Positions 38,583 through 49,986 of a DNA stretch of 64,000 nt are shown here, piece after piece. The notes below the pieces were generated by a model. It had not been told where the DNA came from and ran no database searches. It was given only the letters and a program-made list of their open reading frames with translations. The translations under genes and the position numbers were made by a program. Each line of letters starts with the position of its first letter. Position 1 is the stretch's first letter. The DNA is from Saccharomycopsis fibuligera x Saccharomycopsis cf. fibuligera (taxonomy: Eukaryota; Ascomycota; Saccharomycetes; Ascoideales; Saccharomycopsidaceae): NCBI GenBank assembly GCA_001936135.1, contig CP012816.1, forward strand, positions 2,539,501 through 2,603,500, given 5' to 3'.

Positions 38583-41500
38583 ATGAAAGAAGTTGACAGC
38601 TCAGATGTTGAGTTGGAACTCTCACCAAAGGACGTTGATTTTACTTTATTGGTGAAGAACATACGAAGGATTATAGCACTACGGCGTGTTCAAACTCAGA
38701 ATATCCAGAAAAACAATGATCTGGATGCTGATAATAACACTGGGATAACCAGTTGGCCTAAAAAGCATAATGGTAACATCAACGTCATTAAAGAGCTAGA
38801 TGTGAATAGTACTGCAAATCAGATTCCCATTGATATGCAAAAGATACTTTACTTGGAGCAAAATATGGATACTTCCAACTACGACGCGGGAATCAAAAAG
38901 AAAGTTAAAGAAGCTCTTAAAGAGGCAGAGTATCAGCTTGCTGCAGTAAAGGGAGATAGTCCTTTAGATAATGAAGAAACAGTTCTTAGCGCTACAAACA
39001 AGAACGACGTCAATAGTATTGACAAAATTCTTCAAATTGCACCTGCCAATGACACAACTGATGTTGACTTTATCAATCTTGCAACCTCGCCGTCACAAAG
39101 CAAGGTGAGGACAGCAGCACAAGATCAACCTGATAAAAGCATTTTGACTAGCATTGAGTCACCATACACAAGTGAAATCACTGCACCAACTCCAGCGCCA
39201 AATAGTACCGTTAAAACTATCAAAGAGATCACCGCCGCGATAGACACAGCTATTGCTAGTGGAAACATTACCAGCTCTGAACAAATTAAGTCACCGACTT
39301 TCAACATCAATGATTTTTTGCCGCGCAGAAAACTTCGCCCGAGAACATTGAAACAAATGAAACCGTATTTAGTTGATCGGTTTGAACACCAAGCGCAGCT
39401 TGATGGGGATGCAAAGCGGGCTTTGCTGATTGAAAAGGCAGCTGCCGAACAGAATATGGACTTGTTGGAACAGTTGCAAGAGGAGGATAGAAAAATTAGA
39501 CAAGAGAGAATGCGTAAAACCATACAGAAAGAGAAAAGTAAAGAATTTTCAAAGAAAAACAAGAAAAGTAATAAAAGCAAACGCAAACATATTGACAATA
39601 GTATTTTGAGAGATGATGAATCAATTGATGAAGGACTGTCTTGTGAAAGTGATACGTTTTCTATAAATAATGATGGTCACAGCAGTATTTTAAATGAGAT
39701 TCTAGATAGTCAATCTAGCCCACTTGGTTCTCTAGATGGCGATATAATGCACGATCAAGAAGATACTTTGGAAAATGAAAAGGAAGCCAGAAACGTCACT
39801 AGTGAGGAAAGCAGCTTAGATTACGACAGTGGTAATGAGCCCAATAATCAGTTGAGCAGCTTGAAACATAAGCTATCCAGATATCAAGTTTTGCCCAAGT
39901 CATACATAAGATATTTGAAGTCTAAGGAGCAACAAAAAAAATATGATAGACCAACTCATAACTCCAAAAGCAGGAAATCGCCATATGCTCAAACACCAAG
40001 AAAAGGTCTAGCTGTTAGAAAATTTACAAGAAGCGGTTTATATTTTACTGCAGATCAAGAACTGGATTTTCTTGACGATGGCGAGGAATCTGCAGGTGAA
40101 GATGAAGTTCCACCAAACCCTTACGCAGATAAAGATGTCTCTGAAATTGAGCAGATACTTAATAAATATAACTTTGATGATGATAACGATAATATTCACC
40201 ATGAAACGTTAAGCTGTTACAGCAATGAGGTAACTAACCAAAGTAGTGGTAAAGGAGAAACAGAGCACAGTCAGTATTCTGATAATGATGGTAGCTCAGG
40301 TGAAGATAGTTTAATAGAAACAGGTTACAAGAAATTAAGCCAGGAATCTGATCATGAAAATGACTCTGATACAAGTTTGATAACTGATCAAGCTCCAGAA
40401 GAGTCTTTGGAAATTAAAAACGTGAGCGATGTTCTTGATGAAATACCAAATTATCAATTTTTTAATACTGGTGATGCTGGTTCAGACTGGAACGATGAAT
40501 GCGAAGAGGACCGCAGAACAGGCCTTGACAGGATGCTTGGTTTTGGCGTTCAAAAGTCTTCCTCCAATAGTAAAAAAACTGCTTCCTGGAATGCAAATTC
40601 TTTGTCCCAAAAAAGGCCATTGCACAGGGTTAGTTCCAATCATGCAAACACAAACGGCCTTTCGAACAGAACTACAGCAAAATCTACTTTAAAAAGGCCA
40701 CTCAATTCTAACCTGAAGAGACATAAAGTACTTACAGCTGGTAAACGTCGGAAAATTACCGATTTTGCAAGCGTTTCTAGTAGTCGTACATCGCGTTTCT
40801 CCAAAGCCTTGGCTGTTGATGAACAAACAAAAGTACAGGAAGATGCCGAACAAAAACGTAAAAAGAAACGTCACAAGAATCAAAAAATTCACAATTATTA
40901 TAAAGATGATTATCACTATGAGTTCAACAGAAACCCACACCACTTGACTCTTCAATTAGAAAGTAATAGTGGCAAATTTAAGGTTCCAAAACTTCGTTTT
41001 GCCAATCAGATTTTTGATAATAAACCGAAAGACAATAATATATTCTCAATGGAGATCTATAATGACATATTCAATAATAGCCCCAAAGCTTTAAAAATTT
41101 ATCCTTTGTCAGACATTCATTTTCCAGACAACAGCTTATTGAGCTGGTTTCAGATAAATAGCATTGATAATCCTGAGGGCATGTTTTCTAAGGATACGCC
41201 GTTAACCGATCAAACTCGCAGGCCGTACCGCGGAGAATCGACATTTATTGAAGTTGAAACAAACTTATTGCTTATATACAGTAATGTGCTCGACTACTTC
41301 AAGCTGGCAGAGGAAGGGCAGCTTGATCAATTTGTTGCTGATTTGAAAAAGTTGAGTGAGTCTATTATTGAAATTGAGCCGGATAAGATATCTGTGCTTG
41401 CTGCTGGGGTTGAACGCTTTCTTGAAAATGCTGTTAATATCTTTTGCAGCAAAACTAGCATTTCAAACACAAAGAGTAACTTCTGTTATGTGATATTATT

Positions 41501-44500
41501 ATTTCCCTTATTGCAACTTTTCATCCTTTCTCAGATTGCGAAAGCTGCTGATTATAAAAGTGATTATATCAAATTGCAAAACAAATTTCTGAAATACTGT
41601 CGACAATATTTCATCTTGTTAGTGGAGGGATGGCATCCTTTGAAGTTACACAACGTAATGGTCAATTATACCGATAATAATTCCACTGTCATTTATGATT
41701 GTTTGTATATTTTAAGGATATTAAATGACAGCTCTCAAGGCGCAAGTTTCTGGTCCATTATAAACAGCACCTTCACAGCAACGCTCAAGGCTTCTAATAT
41801 TGATCAGGTTATAGACTTCACTTTATTGTTTGCAAATCTTTATCAGCAGGATGAGAATGATGAATCTTCAAAACATAAAACAAATTGGAAAGCTGTTGAA
41901 ATTATTGTTCATCGGATTAATGAAGCGAATTTTGTCTCTGAATTCGAACTATATCGGCACCACAAATCAATTTTCAATGCCGTCGCTTTGCTCATTAAAG
42001 AATTTGGTTGGTCTGTTAGTGAATCACCTTTCAAAGCACTCGTTAAGTTGCTCAAAAAGAGAAAGTTTGTCAATTTCCCCAATGAGAGCTTAACTTTTAA
42101 AATCTTCAACAAGTTTAATTTCTATGAGTTCAAGAAAGATGATACCTTATGCAACTTTTTTATTAAGTTAGTAATGTACTCTGTCAGAAAGAAAGCACGG
42201 CAATTGAATGACCAACGCTATAACTACTCGAGGCTAGTTCAATTTTTTGAACCAAACTCAAATGTCTTTTCTGATCCGGCCAAACCGGATGTGTTTTTGC
42301 AAACCTTTATCAATAAGATCAATGTTTACATTCTTAATACTAAGATTTCAAATGTCAGTTATGCTAATGGTGTTGTTAAGTTAATAAGATCCGTAATTAT
42401 TCAGGATGACTTGGCATGTTATGAGAAAGCATTTGAAGGGTTAGCTTGTTACTATGCAGTACATAAGCATAAGCTGTCACTGGTAAGGCAATCTGCCGCA
42501 AATGGCATCTTCGAAGACTTAGTTGTCGCAATCTTGAAAAATTTCAACACTTTCATATCTAATAACGTTGATCGTACTACAACGGATATCCAAATGGAAA
42601 GACAATACATGTCCTTATTTACTACTATGTTCCAAACCATTACTGACTTCATTTTATCCACTGATGAGATTGAAAATGCATCAGAGCTTTACTTGAGATC
42701 TGTTGGGGTAGCTAAAATTTTTCAACTACCTTATTTTCAATTCATCAAGTATTGCGATACATTGATGCGACTACTCAACACTGTTATAAAAAGTGTCAAC
42801 AGATTTTCTGTGCATATCAAAGCTTTGATAAGCAACTCTCTGAATGATATAGGCATAGACAAATGCAAGCAGGTCGGAGAAAAAATTAGAGACGAGCTTT
42901 GGAACCCAATATTGAATCTAATAGGTTTGGCCGAGTCCAAAGATGCCTTCATTCCAAATACAAACTATAATGCAGAGTTGGTATGTTGTTTTTCTAATGT
43001 CTCGGATTTGCTTGTGTGTTTGAAATATGAAAATTGGCAATCTTTGAACTATAAGTGGGAGCTACAATCAATGAGGCAGTACCAACTTGTTTGGCTTTCG
43101 CAAGTGTTGAAGTACAATGGTAGAAATAGCATTGCGTATGACAGCGATTATTTTATTGAGATTTTTGCTTCTTCTATAATTGCTTACAAACCAAAAGATT
43201 ATTTGTTTTATTTTTTCCAACAGTTGGTCAAAAACGATTATTTAAATAATAAATGGCTCTCATTCAAGACTCGCTTTGATCCCAACATTTCCATTTTCGA
43301 ATTCAGTCATAAGCGGCTTGAAATTTTGTCTGCCTTTATCATCACCATTTATAGGAACTTTAAGAATTCACCAACTGATGAACTAAAAGCTAGTAAAATA
43401 TTGAACTTAATGATTGGAAAATTTAAAGAAGAATACGAGAATCGAAGAGCAAAAGACGGTGACACCAACAAACATTATTATGAATTTGCCAAAAAAGTTT
43501 TGGTTTACCTTAACTTTCCATCAGGCAAGCAATTATTGAGAAAATCAAATGATTTTTACTATCTCAAACAAGCATTCCGGATTACTAGTGCAATTACATT
43601 TACTGGTTCGTATTTGCAACGGAAATTAGAGCAATTTGATGACAATAAAGAAGAAATATTTATTTTTATACAAGAGCAACTTTTAAGCTCATTAGCAAAT
43701 AACAATCAAGATAGTTTTATTAATGATTTAGTAATGTCCATCATAAATTTGCAAAGAGATTTTTCATATGAGGATGAAGAAACTTTAGATGCATCGGATT
43801 CCAAGTTATATTTTCTTGTGTCATTGATAACCGCACAAGTACATTTAATATACTCTAAGCTGATAGAGTATGATTTGTGGATTTTATTATACTATACTCT
43901 CAAAGCTCTTTCGAAAATATTAAATGAAAGTGGCCCGTTTAGCATGGTTGATTACTGGATATTGTGTCGCTTAGTATGCCAATTTGAGCCCCTTGTTGGA
44001 CAGCACGCAACGAGAAAACAGTATGAGTATTATGAGATCGCAAGTATTAATTTGCTATATTTAATTCTCAAAGACTTGCTTCATCTTTTTGCTGGTCAAG
44101 AAGACAGATTTTTTTTCGAATCGCTTATCAAAACCAAGACAAAGTTTTTGGAAAAGGAGAGCTTTGTAGTACCTATGATCTACAATCTCTTGCAGGAAAA
44201 AGTTTCAAAGAGTCATTATACAGGATATCATCGTGCACTATTTTTGGATAATGAGGGCTTTAATCATCCATTGCTTGAACATTATGGCTCTGAAACAAAA
44301 AGAAAAAATTTGTACTTGAGTAAAAAAGTTATAAAAAAAGACGAGTTTACTATGATTTTGAGCTACGCTCAGATACAAAAGGTTGGTAAAGTTATTGCCG
44401 ACAACCTCCAAGACGTTTACAAAAAAAACTTTCAACTAGTCAAGATGCAAAATACAGAAACTAGAATCAAAGAAGCCAAATTGAGCCTATTTTTCAATTA

Positions 44501-44771
44501 CTGGAACCTTAGGGCTCTTTTTACGTCACTGCTGCTATTTGTAGCAGAGAGTGTTGCTGTGCTGGACAAGGATGAATTCATGCATCAGCAAAAAGAGAAA
44601 GAGATGAAGTTGTTCGAGGTGCTAGTTCAAAATGCCAATATTGACTTTAATGAAGAGATTACTAACGAAAACGTTAGCATGTCCACCAATAATGCTAATG
44701 AGAGTAGAGACTTAACTGACAATCTGGAAATTGAAATTTGCGATTTGGAGTTAATTGACATGATTTTATGA
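38583..44771 (+). CDS. MMS22: Mms22-like replication-fork repair protein
   Basis: A 2062-residue protein, the largest in the window. Residues 1 to about 780 are acidic, low-complexity and rich in Ser, Asp and Glu, with short basic clusters that could be nuclear localisation signals (KEKSKEFSKKNKKSNKSKRK near 320-340). The block SDWNDECEEDRRTGLDRMLG and the segment EFNRNPHHLTLQLESN near 780-800 resemble the fungal Mms22/Mus7 family. The rest is long, helical and poorly conserved. Mms22 binds the Rtt101-Mms1 cullin ligase and protects stalled forks. S. cerevisiae Mms22 is 1454 residues, so this one is greatly extended at the N-terminus. Identification rests on a few blocks and overall architecture and is less certain than for its neighbours. 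Confidence 0.62.
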   Translation: MKEVDSSDVELELSPKDVDFTLLVKNIRRIIALRRVQTQNIQKNNDLDADNNTGITSWPKKHNGNINVIKELDVNSTANQIPIDMQKILYLEQNMDTSNYDAGIKKKVKEALKEAEYQLAAVKGDSPLDNEETVLSATNKNDVNSIDKILQIAPANDTTDVDFINLATSPSQSKVRTAAQDQPDKSILTSIESPYTSEITAPTPAPNSTVKTIKEITAAIDTAIASGNITSSEQIKSPTFNINDFLPRRKLRPRTLKQMKPYLVDRFEHQAQLDGDAKRALLIEKAAAEQNMDLLEQLQEEDRKIRQERMRKTIQKEKSKEFSKKNKKSNKSKRKHIDNSILRDDESIDEGLSCESDTFSINNDGHSSILNEILDSQSSPLGSLDGDIMHDQEDTLENEKEARNVTSEESSLDYDSGNEPNNQLSSLKHKLSRYQVLPKSYIRYLKSKEQQKKYDRPTHNSKSRKSPYAQTPRKGLAVRKFTRSGLYFTADQELDFLDDGEESAGEDEVPPNPYADKDVSEIEQILNKYNFDDDNDNIHHETLSCYSNEVTNQSSGKGETEHSQYSDNDGSSGEDSLIETGYKKLSQESDHENDSDTSLITDQAPEESLEIKNVSDVLDEIPNYQFFNTGDAGSDWNDECEEDRRTGLDRMLGFGVQKSSSNSKKTASWNANSLSQKRPLHRVSSNHANTNGLSNRTTAKSTLKRPLNSNLKRHKVLTAGKRRKITDFASVSSSRTSRFSKALAVDEQTKVQEDAEQKRKKKRHKNQKIHNYYKDDYHYEFNRNPHHLTLQLESNSGKFKVPKLRFANQIFDNKPKDNNIFSMEIYNDIFNNSPKALKIYPLSDIHFPDNSLLSWFQINSIDNPEGMFSKDTPLTDQTRRPYRGESTFIEVETNLLLIYSNVLDYFKLAEEGQLDQFVADLKKLSESIIEIEPDKISVLAAGVERFLENAVNIFCSKTSISNTKSNFCYVILLFPLLQLFILSQIAKAADYKSDYIKLQNKFLKYCRQYFILLVEGWHPLKLHNVMVNYTDNNSTVIYDCLYILRILNDSSQGASFWSIINSTFTATLKASNIDQVIDFTLLFANLYQQDENDESSKHKTNWKAVEIIVHRINEANFVSEFELYRHHKSIFNAVALLIKEFGWSVSESPFKALVKLLKKRKFVNFPNESLTFKIFNKFNFYEFKKDDTLCNFFIKLVMYSVRKKARQLNDQRYNYSRLVQFFEPNSNVFSDPAKPDVFLQTFINKINVYILNTKISNVSYANGVVKLIRSVIIQDDLACYEKAFEGLACYYAVHKHKLSLVRQSAANGIFEDLVVAILKNFNTFISNNVDRTTTDIQMERQYMSLFTTMFQTITDFILSTDEIENASELYLRSVGVAKIFQLPYFQFIKYCDTLMRLLNTVIKSVNRFSVHIKALISNSLNDIGIDKCKQVGEKIRDELWNPILNLIGLAESKDAFIPNTNYNAELVCCFSNVSDLLVCLKYENWQSLNYKWELQSMRQYQLVWLSQVLKYNGRNSIAYDSDYFIEIFASSIIAYKPKDYLFYFFQQLVKNDYLNNKWLSFKTRFDPNISIFEFSHKRLEILSAFIITIYRNFKNSPTDELKASKILNLMIGKFKEEYENRRAKDGDTNKHYYEFAKKVLVYLNFPSGKQLLRKSNDFYYLKQAFRITSAITFTGSYLQRKLEQFDDNKEEIFIFIQEQLLSSLANNNQDSFINDLVMSIINLQRDFSYEDEETLDASDSKLYFLVSLITAQVHLIYSKLIEYDLWILLYYTLKALSKILNESGPFSMVDYWILCRLVCQFEPLVGQHATRKQYEYYEIASINLLYLILKDLLHLFAGQEDRFFFESLIKTKTKFLEKESFVVPMIYNLLQEKVSKSHYTGYHRALFLDNEGFNHPLLEHYGSETKRKNLYLSKKVIKKDEFTMILSYAQIQKVGKVIADNLQDVYKKNFQLVKMQNTETRIKEAKLSLFFNYWNLRALFTSLLLFVAESVAVLDKDEFMHQQKEKEMKLFEVLVQNANIDFNEEITNENVSMSTNNANESRDLTDNLEIEICDLELIDMIL

Positions 44772-45530
44772 ATTTTTAGCTTTTTTTTAACCTTTTTAGT
44801 CTTTGTCTTGTTTTAATCTTTTAATACTTCTATATATTATACCATAGGCGATTTTCCCTAAAATTACTAGCATTTTTTATTTTTCTATTTTCAGCCAAAT
44901 TTGGTACTGTAGCAAAATGCAAACGTGCTGGCTTTTTGCATCATATTGCAACTCAGAATTCATTCCAATCGCTCCAAAATAATGAGGAAATTTGACTTGC
45001 CATCAAGACACAAACAATCTGTCTGACCATCAAAATTTTCATTACTAAAATTCAGTGCACTCACAATGACCATGAAAAATTCCATGGAAACAAAAATTTT
45101 GTGCTAACGAAGACATAAAAAAAACAAAAACAAAAACACAGGTACTGTATATACAAATAAATAGATGAGATACAAAACAAGATAAACATCAAAAAAAAAG
45201 AGAAACTAGCAGCAAAAGAAACAGAAACTAACTAGATACTGTCTTAGTATAACAATCCCTAAGCACTGAAAAAAAAGCATTGGAAAGAGATATAATAAAA
45301 ATACAAATAAGTTAGTGAAAGTAAACGCCAATCAATCTTCTTTAATATGGTAGGTTGCAATAGGAGTGCTTACACACAATTTAAGCGAATAAGCGGAAAA
45401 GGTAAACCCGAGACTAGGGATAAACTTGGAATGTAAGAATGCGAGAATGAAACAATTGCGTTATAAATTATAATGGGTATGATAATGTTATTGTGGTCAG
45501 GCAGCAGTTTACTCAACGATCAAATCAAAA

Positions 45531-45584
<54 letters not shown>

Positions 45585-45825
45585 AGAAAAATTGACCAAA
45601 AAAGAGCAGAGCAAACCAGAAATCAAAATGTATAAATGCAAAGCAAACTTGAAGAAAAAGGAAAAAAGGGAGATAAAGAGAAAGAAAAATATACAGAAGT
45701 TAAACAATCAAATTTCAGCTAACCATGAGAAGAAAGGTAGCAATAGAAGGCATAGTCTTGCCATCTTGACAAACAGAGTAATTGGCATTTCAAAAAAAAC
45801 CAGAGTTATTATATTAATTGCTGAG
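44772..45825. other. MMS22-FCP1 convergent 3' region
   Basis: A 1-kb tail-to-tail spacer. It is dominated by A-rich sequence including 52 consecutive A at 45532-45583. No gene is supported; the Lys-rich ORF across it is an artefact of the A tract. Confidence 0.6.
45532..45583. repeat. 52-bp A homopolymer
   Basis: An unbroken A run, the longest homopolymer in the window, in the convergent MMS22/FCP1 spacer. The exact length may be affected by sequencing. Confidence 0.85.
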
Positions 45826-46159
45826 TCAGTCATCATCTTCGTCGCTTTCCAATTCTAGCTCCAATTCAGCAGCAAAGTCGTCATCCCCATCAGTATTGTC
45901 TTCCCTGCTGAATGTGGCCACTTTAGTGTTCTCAGCATTACCTTCATCCAGTATAGTTCTTGGTCTTTTACGGCTCAGCAGGTGGCTGCCATTCAATATT
46001 GAATTGTTGCTAGAGGCATTTTTATCCATAACGCTATTATCGTCGTCATTGTCGCTATCATCGTAATCATCATCATCGTCAACAGCATCATCATCATAAT
46101 CTTCGCTATCTGAGCTAGTATCATTTCCTCTGCCATTATCGTCGTCGTCATCGTCGTCG

Positions 46160-46204
<45 letters not shown>

Positions 46205-48528
46205 GAACCCAAAAAATCCTCTAACTCTTCGTCGGCACCAGTAAGATCAATATTGTTAATCAACTCATAGCTATCATCACCGTTATCATTAGGATTTATA
46301 ACCATTGCCTTAAAACGTTCAAGCTGCTTCCCTGTCACAGCATCCCTTGGATCAAATGGAATCTCAAATTCTTTAGTATCAACTTTCTTCCAATTAGAAA
46401 AACAAGCAAAAAGCCAATCCGGGTGTACCACCTTAACTCTATCACCAAACAACGTCTTTGCTAACCTAACCTTCATAGTTTTTGCTTCAAAGGAGATAAT
46501 ATGAGTAATTTTCAGTGAAACGTTGGATTCAACATTAGCACCAAAAGTTTTGGCCCAAATGACAATATCTAAATCGTTTCGGCTTCCTAGAGGAATGATT
46601 CCAGAAAAGACAATGTAAGTATCCCCAAGTACTTCTTCTTTCATTGCCGGCATAATTTTCTTTATATCTGGTGGATGTGACTTGTTTTTGGCGTAGTCAT
46701 CGTAGAAGCGCTTGTTAATACGTAATAAAGCTCGGCCAAGGGTTTCAAGTTCGTTATCATCATCATAAAGGAGACTGCGCTCATTATGCTTTTCTTTTAT
46801 TTGAGCCTCTTTTGTCATATCACCACCGTTTTGCTGTTGCTGTTGCTGTTTTTCTGATTGTTTAGTGGCTTCATCATTGATTGGGCTTGATGATGACGTT
46901 GATGAAAGTTGTTGTTGATCATCTTTGAATTCTTTCTCTTCTAACTTTTTATCCAATGTTTCTTGTAACTTAGCTAATGGTCTTCCATCTTGCAATGATT
47001 TCAAATATGCAGCTCGTTGAGAATTTTGAGCTTCTAGCATTGCTTCTTCTTTGGAATTAGCTTCTGATTCAGGCAATGTTTTCTCTGGTGCGTCTTGGTT
47101 ATATCCTGGAGGGTTCAGAGGTTGTTCTGGGTCTGTCTCTGTATTGTCATTGTTTTGATTTCCGTTTTTTTTCTCAATGGAATCACTTTCAGCTTCATTT
47201 TCATTCAAATCGGTAACTTCACTAAAATGATTATCCCGCAGTATTCTTTTTTCAGTATTGATACTGTTAACTATCTTCTCATTCTGATTCTCACCTTTCA
47301 AATCATTCACAGCCTCATCCTGAGCAGTATCTGATACAGGTGGTGCAAAATTTGAATGAGACTCAGAAAACTTGTCACCGATAGAGAATTGATTTTCTAA
47401 ATCGTCAATAATTTTCCGCTTCTTGGATGGTCGTATTAGATTATTTTGTTTAGGCAAAAAACTAGAATTAATATCACCAACACCAATGAAGAAATCATAG
47501 GGCACCACTTTAACCAAATTAGGGCACCACTGCCATACATCGCCTCTATCATCGATGATCACCACCATAGAAGTATTGGTTGGGAACAATCTATGCAAAG
47601 ATTTTTGAGTAATAGAACCGCTTTCGTCTCTAGACAAGATTCTGTCCCCAAAATACTTGCCTTCAGGATCAATGATCTTAGCAATTTCTTTGGCATAGTC
47701 TCTTGTAGCCATGGTGTAAATGTGCATTTCGTATTTTGGGGCAAGTTTTTCCAAGAATTCTGCAAGTCCAGGCCGGAGTTTCACATAGTACCACGATTTT
47801 GAAACTTGCTTAGCAGTATTATTGTTGTTGTTCATATCAGACACTCCTGGATGATTAAATGGTCTAAATTTTTCTTCAAGAGCAAATGATCTAACATCTT
47901 TGACTGCTTCATAGTTTGGATTGTTTGGATCCTGCTGCCAGGCGTATACCGTTGGATCGTTGATGGTTTGAATCACCGTTTGATCCAAATCCACCACAAG
48001 GATCAATTTTTTCTCTTCGAGTAATTTTTTGCGTGACCCTTTTTCAATTCTTTCTGCTTCTCTTAAAGACACTGTTAATTGAGTGCTTTGGTGCGCCATA
48101 GTGATGGGTGCACGATCCTTGTTACTGTACCCTGAATAGTCTACTTCATCGGCCAAATTTGCGCCACAAATGCCACAAAGCCCACCAAATTGTACTGCAT
48201 GCGTGCAAGGTTCCTTTACCACTGCCACTACTGGCTTTTCATTTTCGAACTTATCACCTACTTTGATATGCACGTTTATTACTTCACCCTCAATGGGACA
48301 TTCGAATGAGCCAATAGATTCGACTTTGATGATTTTAGGAGTATGCTGGTATTTTTCAAGTTCCTCGGGCTCGAGTCTTTCAGTGGGAACTATTTGGTTC
48401 TCCCAGTATCTGTACTTGAGCACCGGAGTGTGTTTTTTCAATTCAAAGCCTGGCCTTATTAGCACAGCGGTGATGGTGAGAGGGAATGGCAATGATGATG
48501 GCAAGTATAGTTTTGTTAGTTCCGACAT
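45826..48528 (-). CDS. FCP1: Fcp1, RNA polymerase II CTD phosphatase
   Basis: A 900-residue phosphatase. The catalytic DxDxT motif is intact as ILVVDLDQTVIQ (D180, D182, T184). It is followed by the FCPH region with KSWYYVKLRPGLAEFLEKLA, YTMATRDYAKEIA and VVIIDDRGDVWQWCPNLVKV. A BRCT domain lies at about 636-716 (GDTYIVFSGII through VKVVHPDWLFACFSNW). The region between about 350 and 600 is a long, Glu/Asn/Gln-rich disordered linker. An extraordinary Asp run (about 20 consecutive Asp) lies near residues 776-796, and the acidic tail continues to the end. The acidic C-terminus is the part of Fcp1 that contacts TFIIF and TFIIB in yeast. The enzyme removes Ser phosphates from the polymerase II tail and recycles the polymerase. 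Length is larger than S. cerevisiae Fcp1 (732). Confidence 0.94.
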
Positions 48529-49693
48529 GGGGGAGTTTGCATTTGAATTATAGTTATGAGGATAAAGGCAAATGTTTTATTAGCAGGAAACTGTGTGGTT
48601 ACTACTGCTGTACTATCTGTAGTCAGCGATTTAATGTTTTCTTCCACTTTGATGAAGCGTTAAGTTTGCCTTTGAGCCTTTATATGAACTAATCTATTGT
48701 GATTTTGTTTGAAGCCCAAGCGCTAAGAGATAAATACGGACGGCGGCTAACTAGATGAGGAGACGCGCGGTTTTCAATCGAGATTCTCGGCAGCTTGCTC
48801 TGGTAGAATGCAAGCCAATTGATAAGCTTGGGATTGTAATAATGAGATTGTCCCTTGGCAAGGAGTAAAAGAGCTGTTCACAAATTGAATAAAAGCACTA
48901 GCAAAATGGATATAAGCAACTGACGCGTGTGTGGTTCTTTTCCAGACGTAAGTTAACTAAGGATATTTATTTCGAGACAGCTCAAAAATAAATAAAAAAA
49001 ATAAAAAAATAATAATAACAATAAAGAATAATAATAATAATAATAATAATAAAAATGAAATTTTCCGCTGTCACATGAGTTCCGAGGGTTGCCCGCCCCG
49101 TCGCTATATCTCCTTGAGTGGCTGCAGACCGCTCCCAACATCAAAGGGTGAGGCGAGCTTGACGTGCTTCTGCTGGCGATAGACAGTGACAGGAACGAAT
49201 TGGAATATTAGAAGGATGTTGTAGCTTGAAATTAGGCGTGCTTTGAATGGTGCTAGGGAGGGACGGTATTACAAGAAGTATGGACCTAAGTAGCCAGAGC
49301 TTATGCTGGTTCAACTTTGAAACTATGTCTATACTGATATCTGGCTGTTAGGTACACACAGCGTTAATTACATATATAAAAAGGCACCATATGCCCACTC
49401 TAGTCTCGCATGCCTGTGTTCTCCGTAGCTCGACTCAATGAAATAAACGTTACGCGATACAGTAGCTGCCATTTGAAAGCGAGCATCGCGATCAGAAAGT
49501 GGTGAGAACAGACAGTATTGAAAACAGATAATAACGGTGAAAACAAGTAAACTCAGATTAAATTAAATAAGATTAAGTAAGAACCAATTAAATGATAATC
49601 AAATGATATGAAAGAACAGTAAGAACTATATAAATGGTATGAGGATAAAGGGAAGTGGGAATATACGGCGAAGGAAATGAAATTGAAAAAACG

Positions 49694-49731
<38 letters not shown>

Positions 49732-49986
49732 TAGTTGGTATTTGGAATAACTAAGGACAAACCAAAAAGTGGCCATGTTCATGGCAGTGTTTTCCGTAGG
49801 TAGAAGCACTGGCAGAAGTAATCTATACTGTGAATGGAAGCACCTGCCATAGCTGTCAATCACAAGTTTGCCAGCATCAAATATTCAAATCTGAATCGAT
49901 TTTTGCTCACCAGACAAAGGGTCATATTATTGAAAAAGCAAACAGTGTTGGTTTTTACTCAACCATTCGTGGATGATATGGCAGCT
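48529..49986. other. Intergenic region between FCP1 and ELO2
   Basis: About 1.46 kb. It holds the FCP1 upstream region at the left and ELO2 downstream sequence at the right, including (AAT)n at about 49026-49052 and an A run at 49694-49729. Small ORFs in it have no recognisable features. Confidence 0.5.

Noticed and set aside
45493-45858. Lys-rich ORF across the 52-A run
   Set aside because: A poly-A tract reads as poly-Lys; the ORF overlaps the FCP1 stop and has no other feature.
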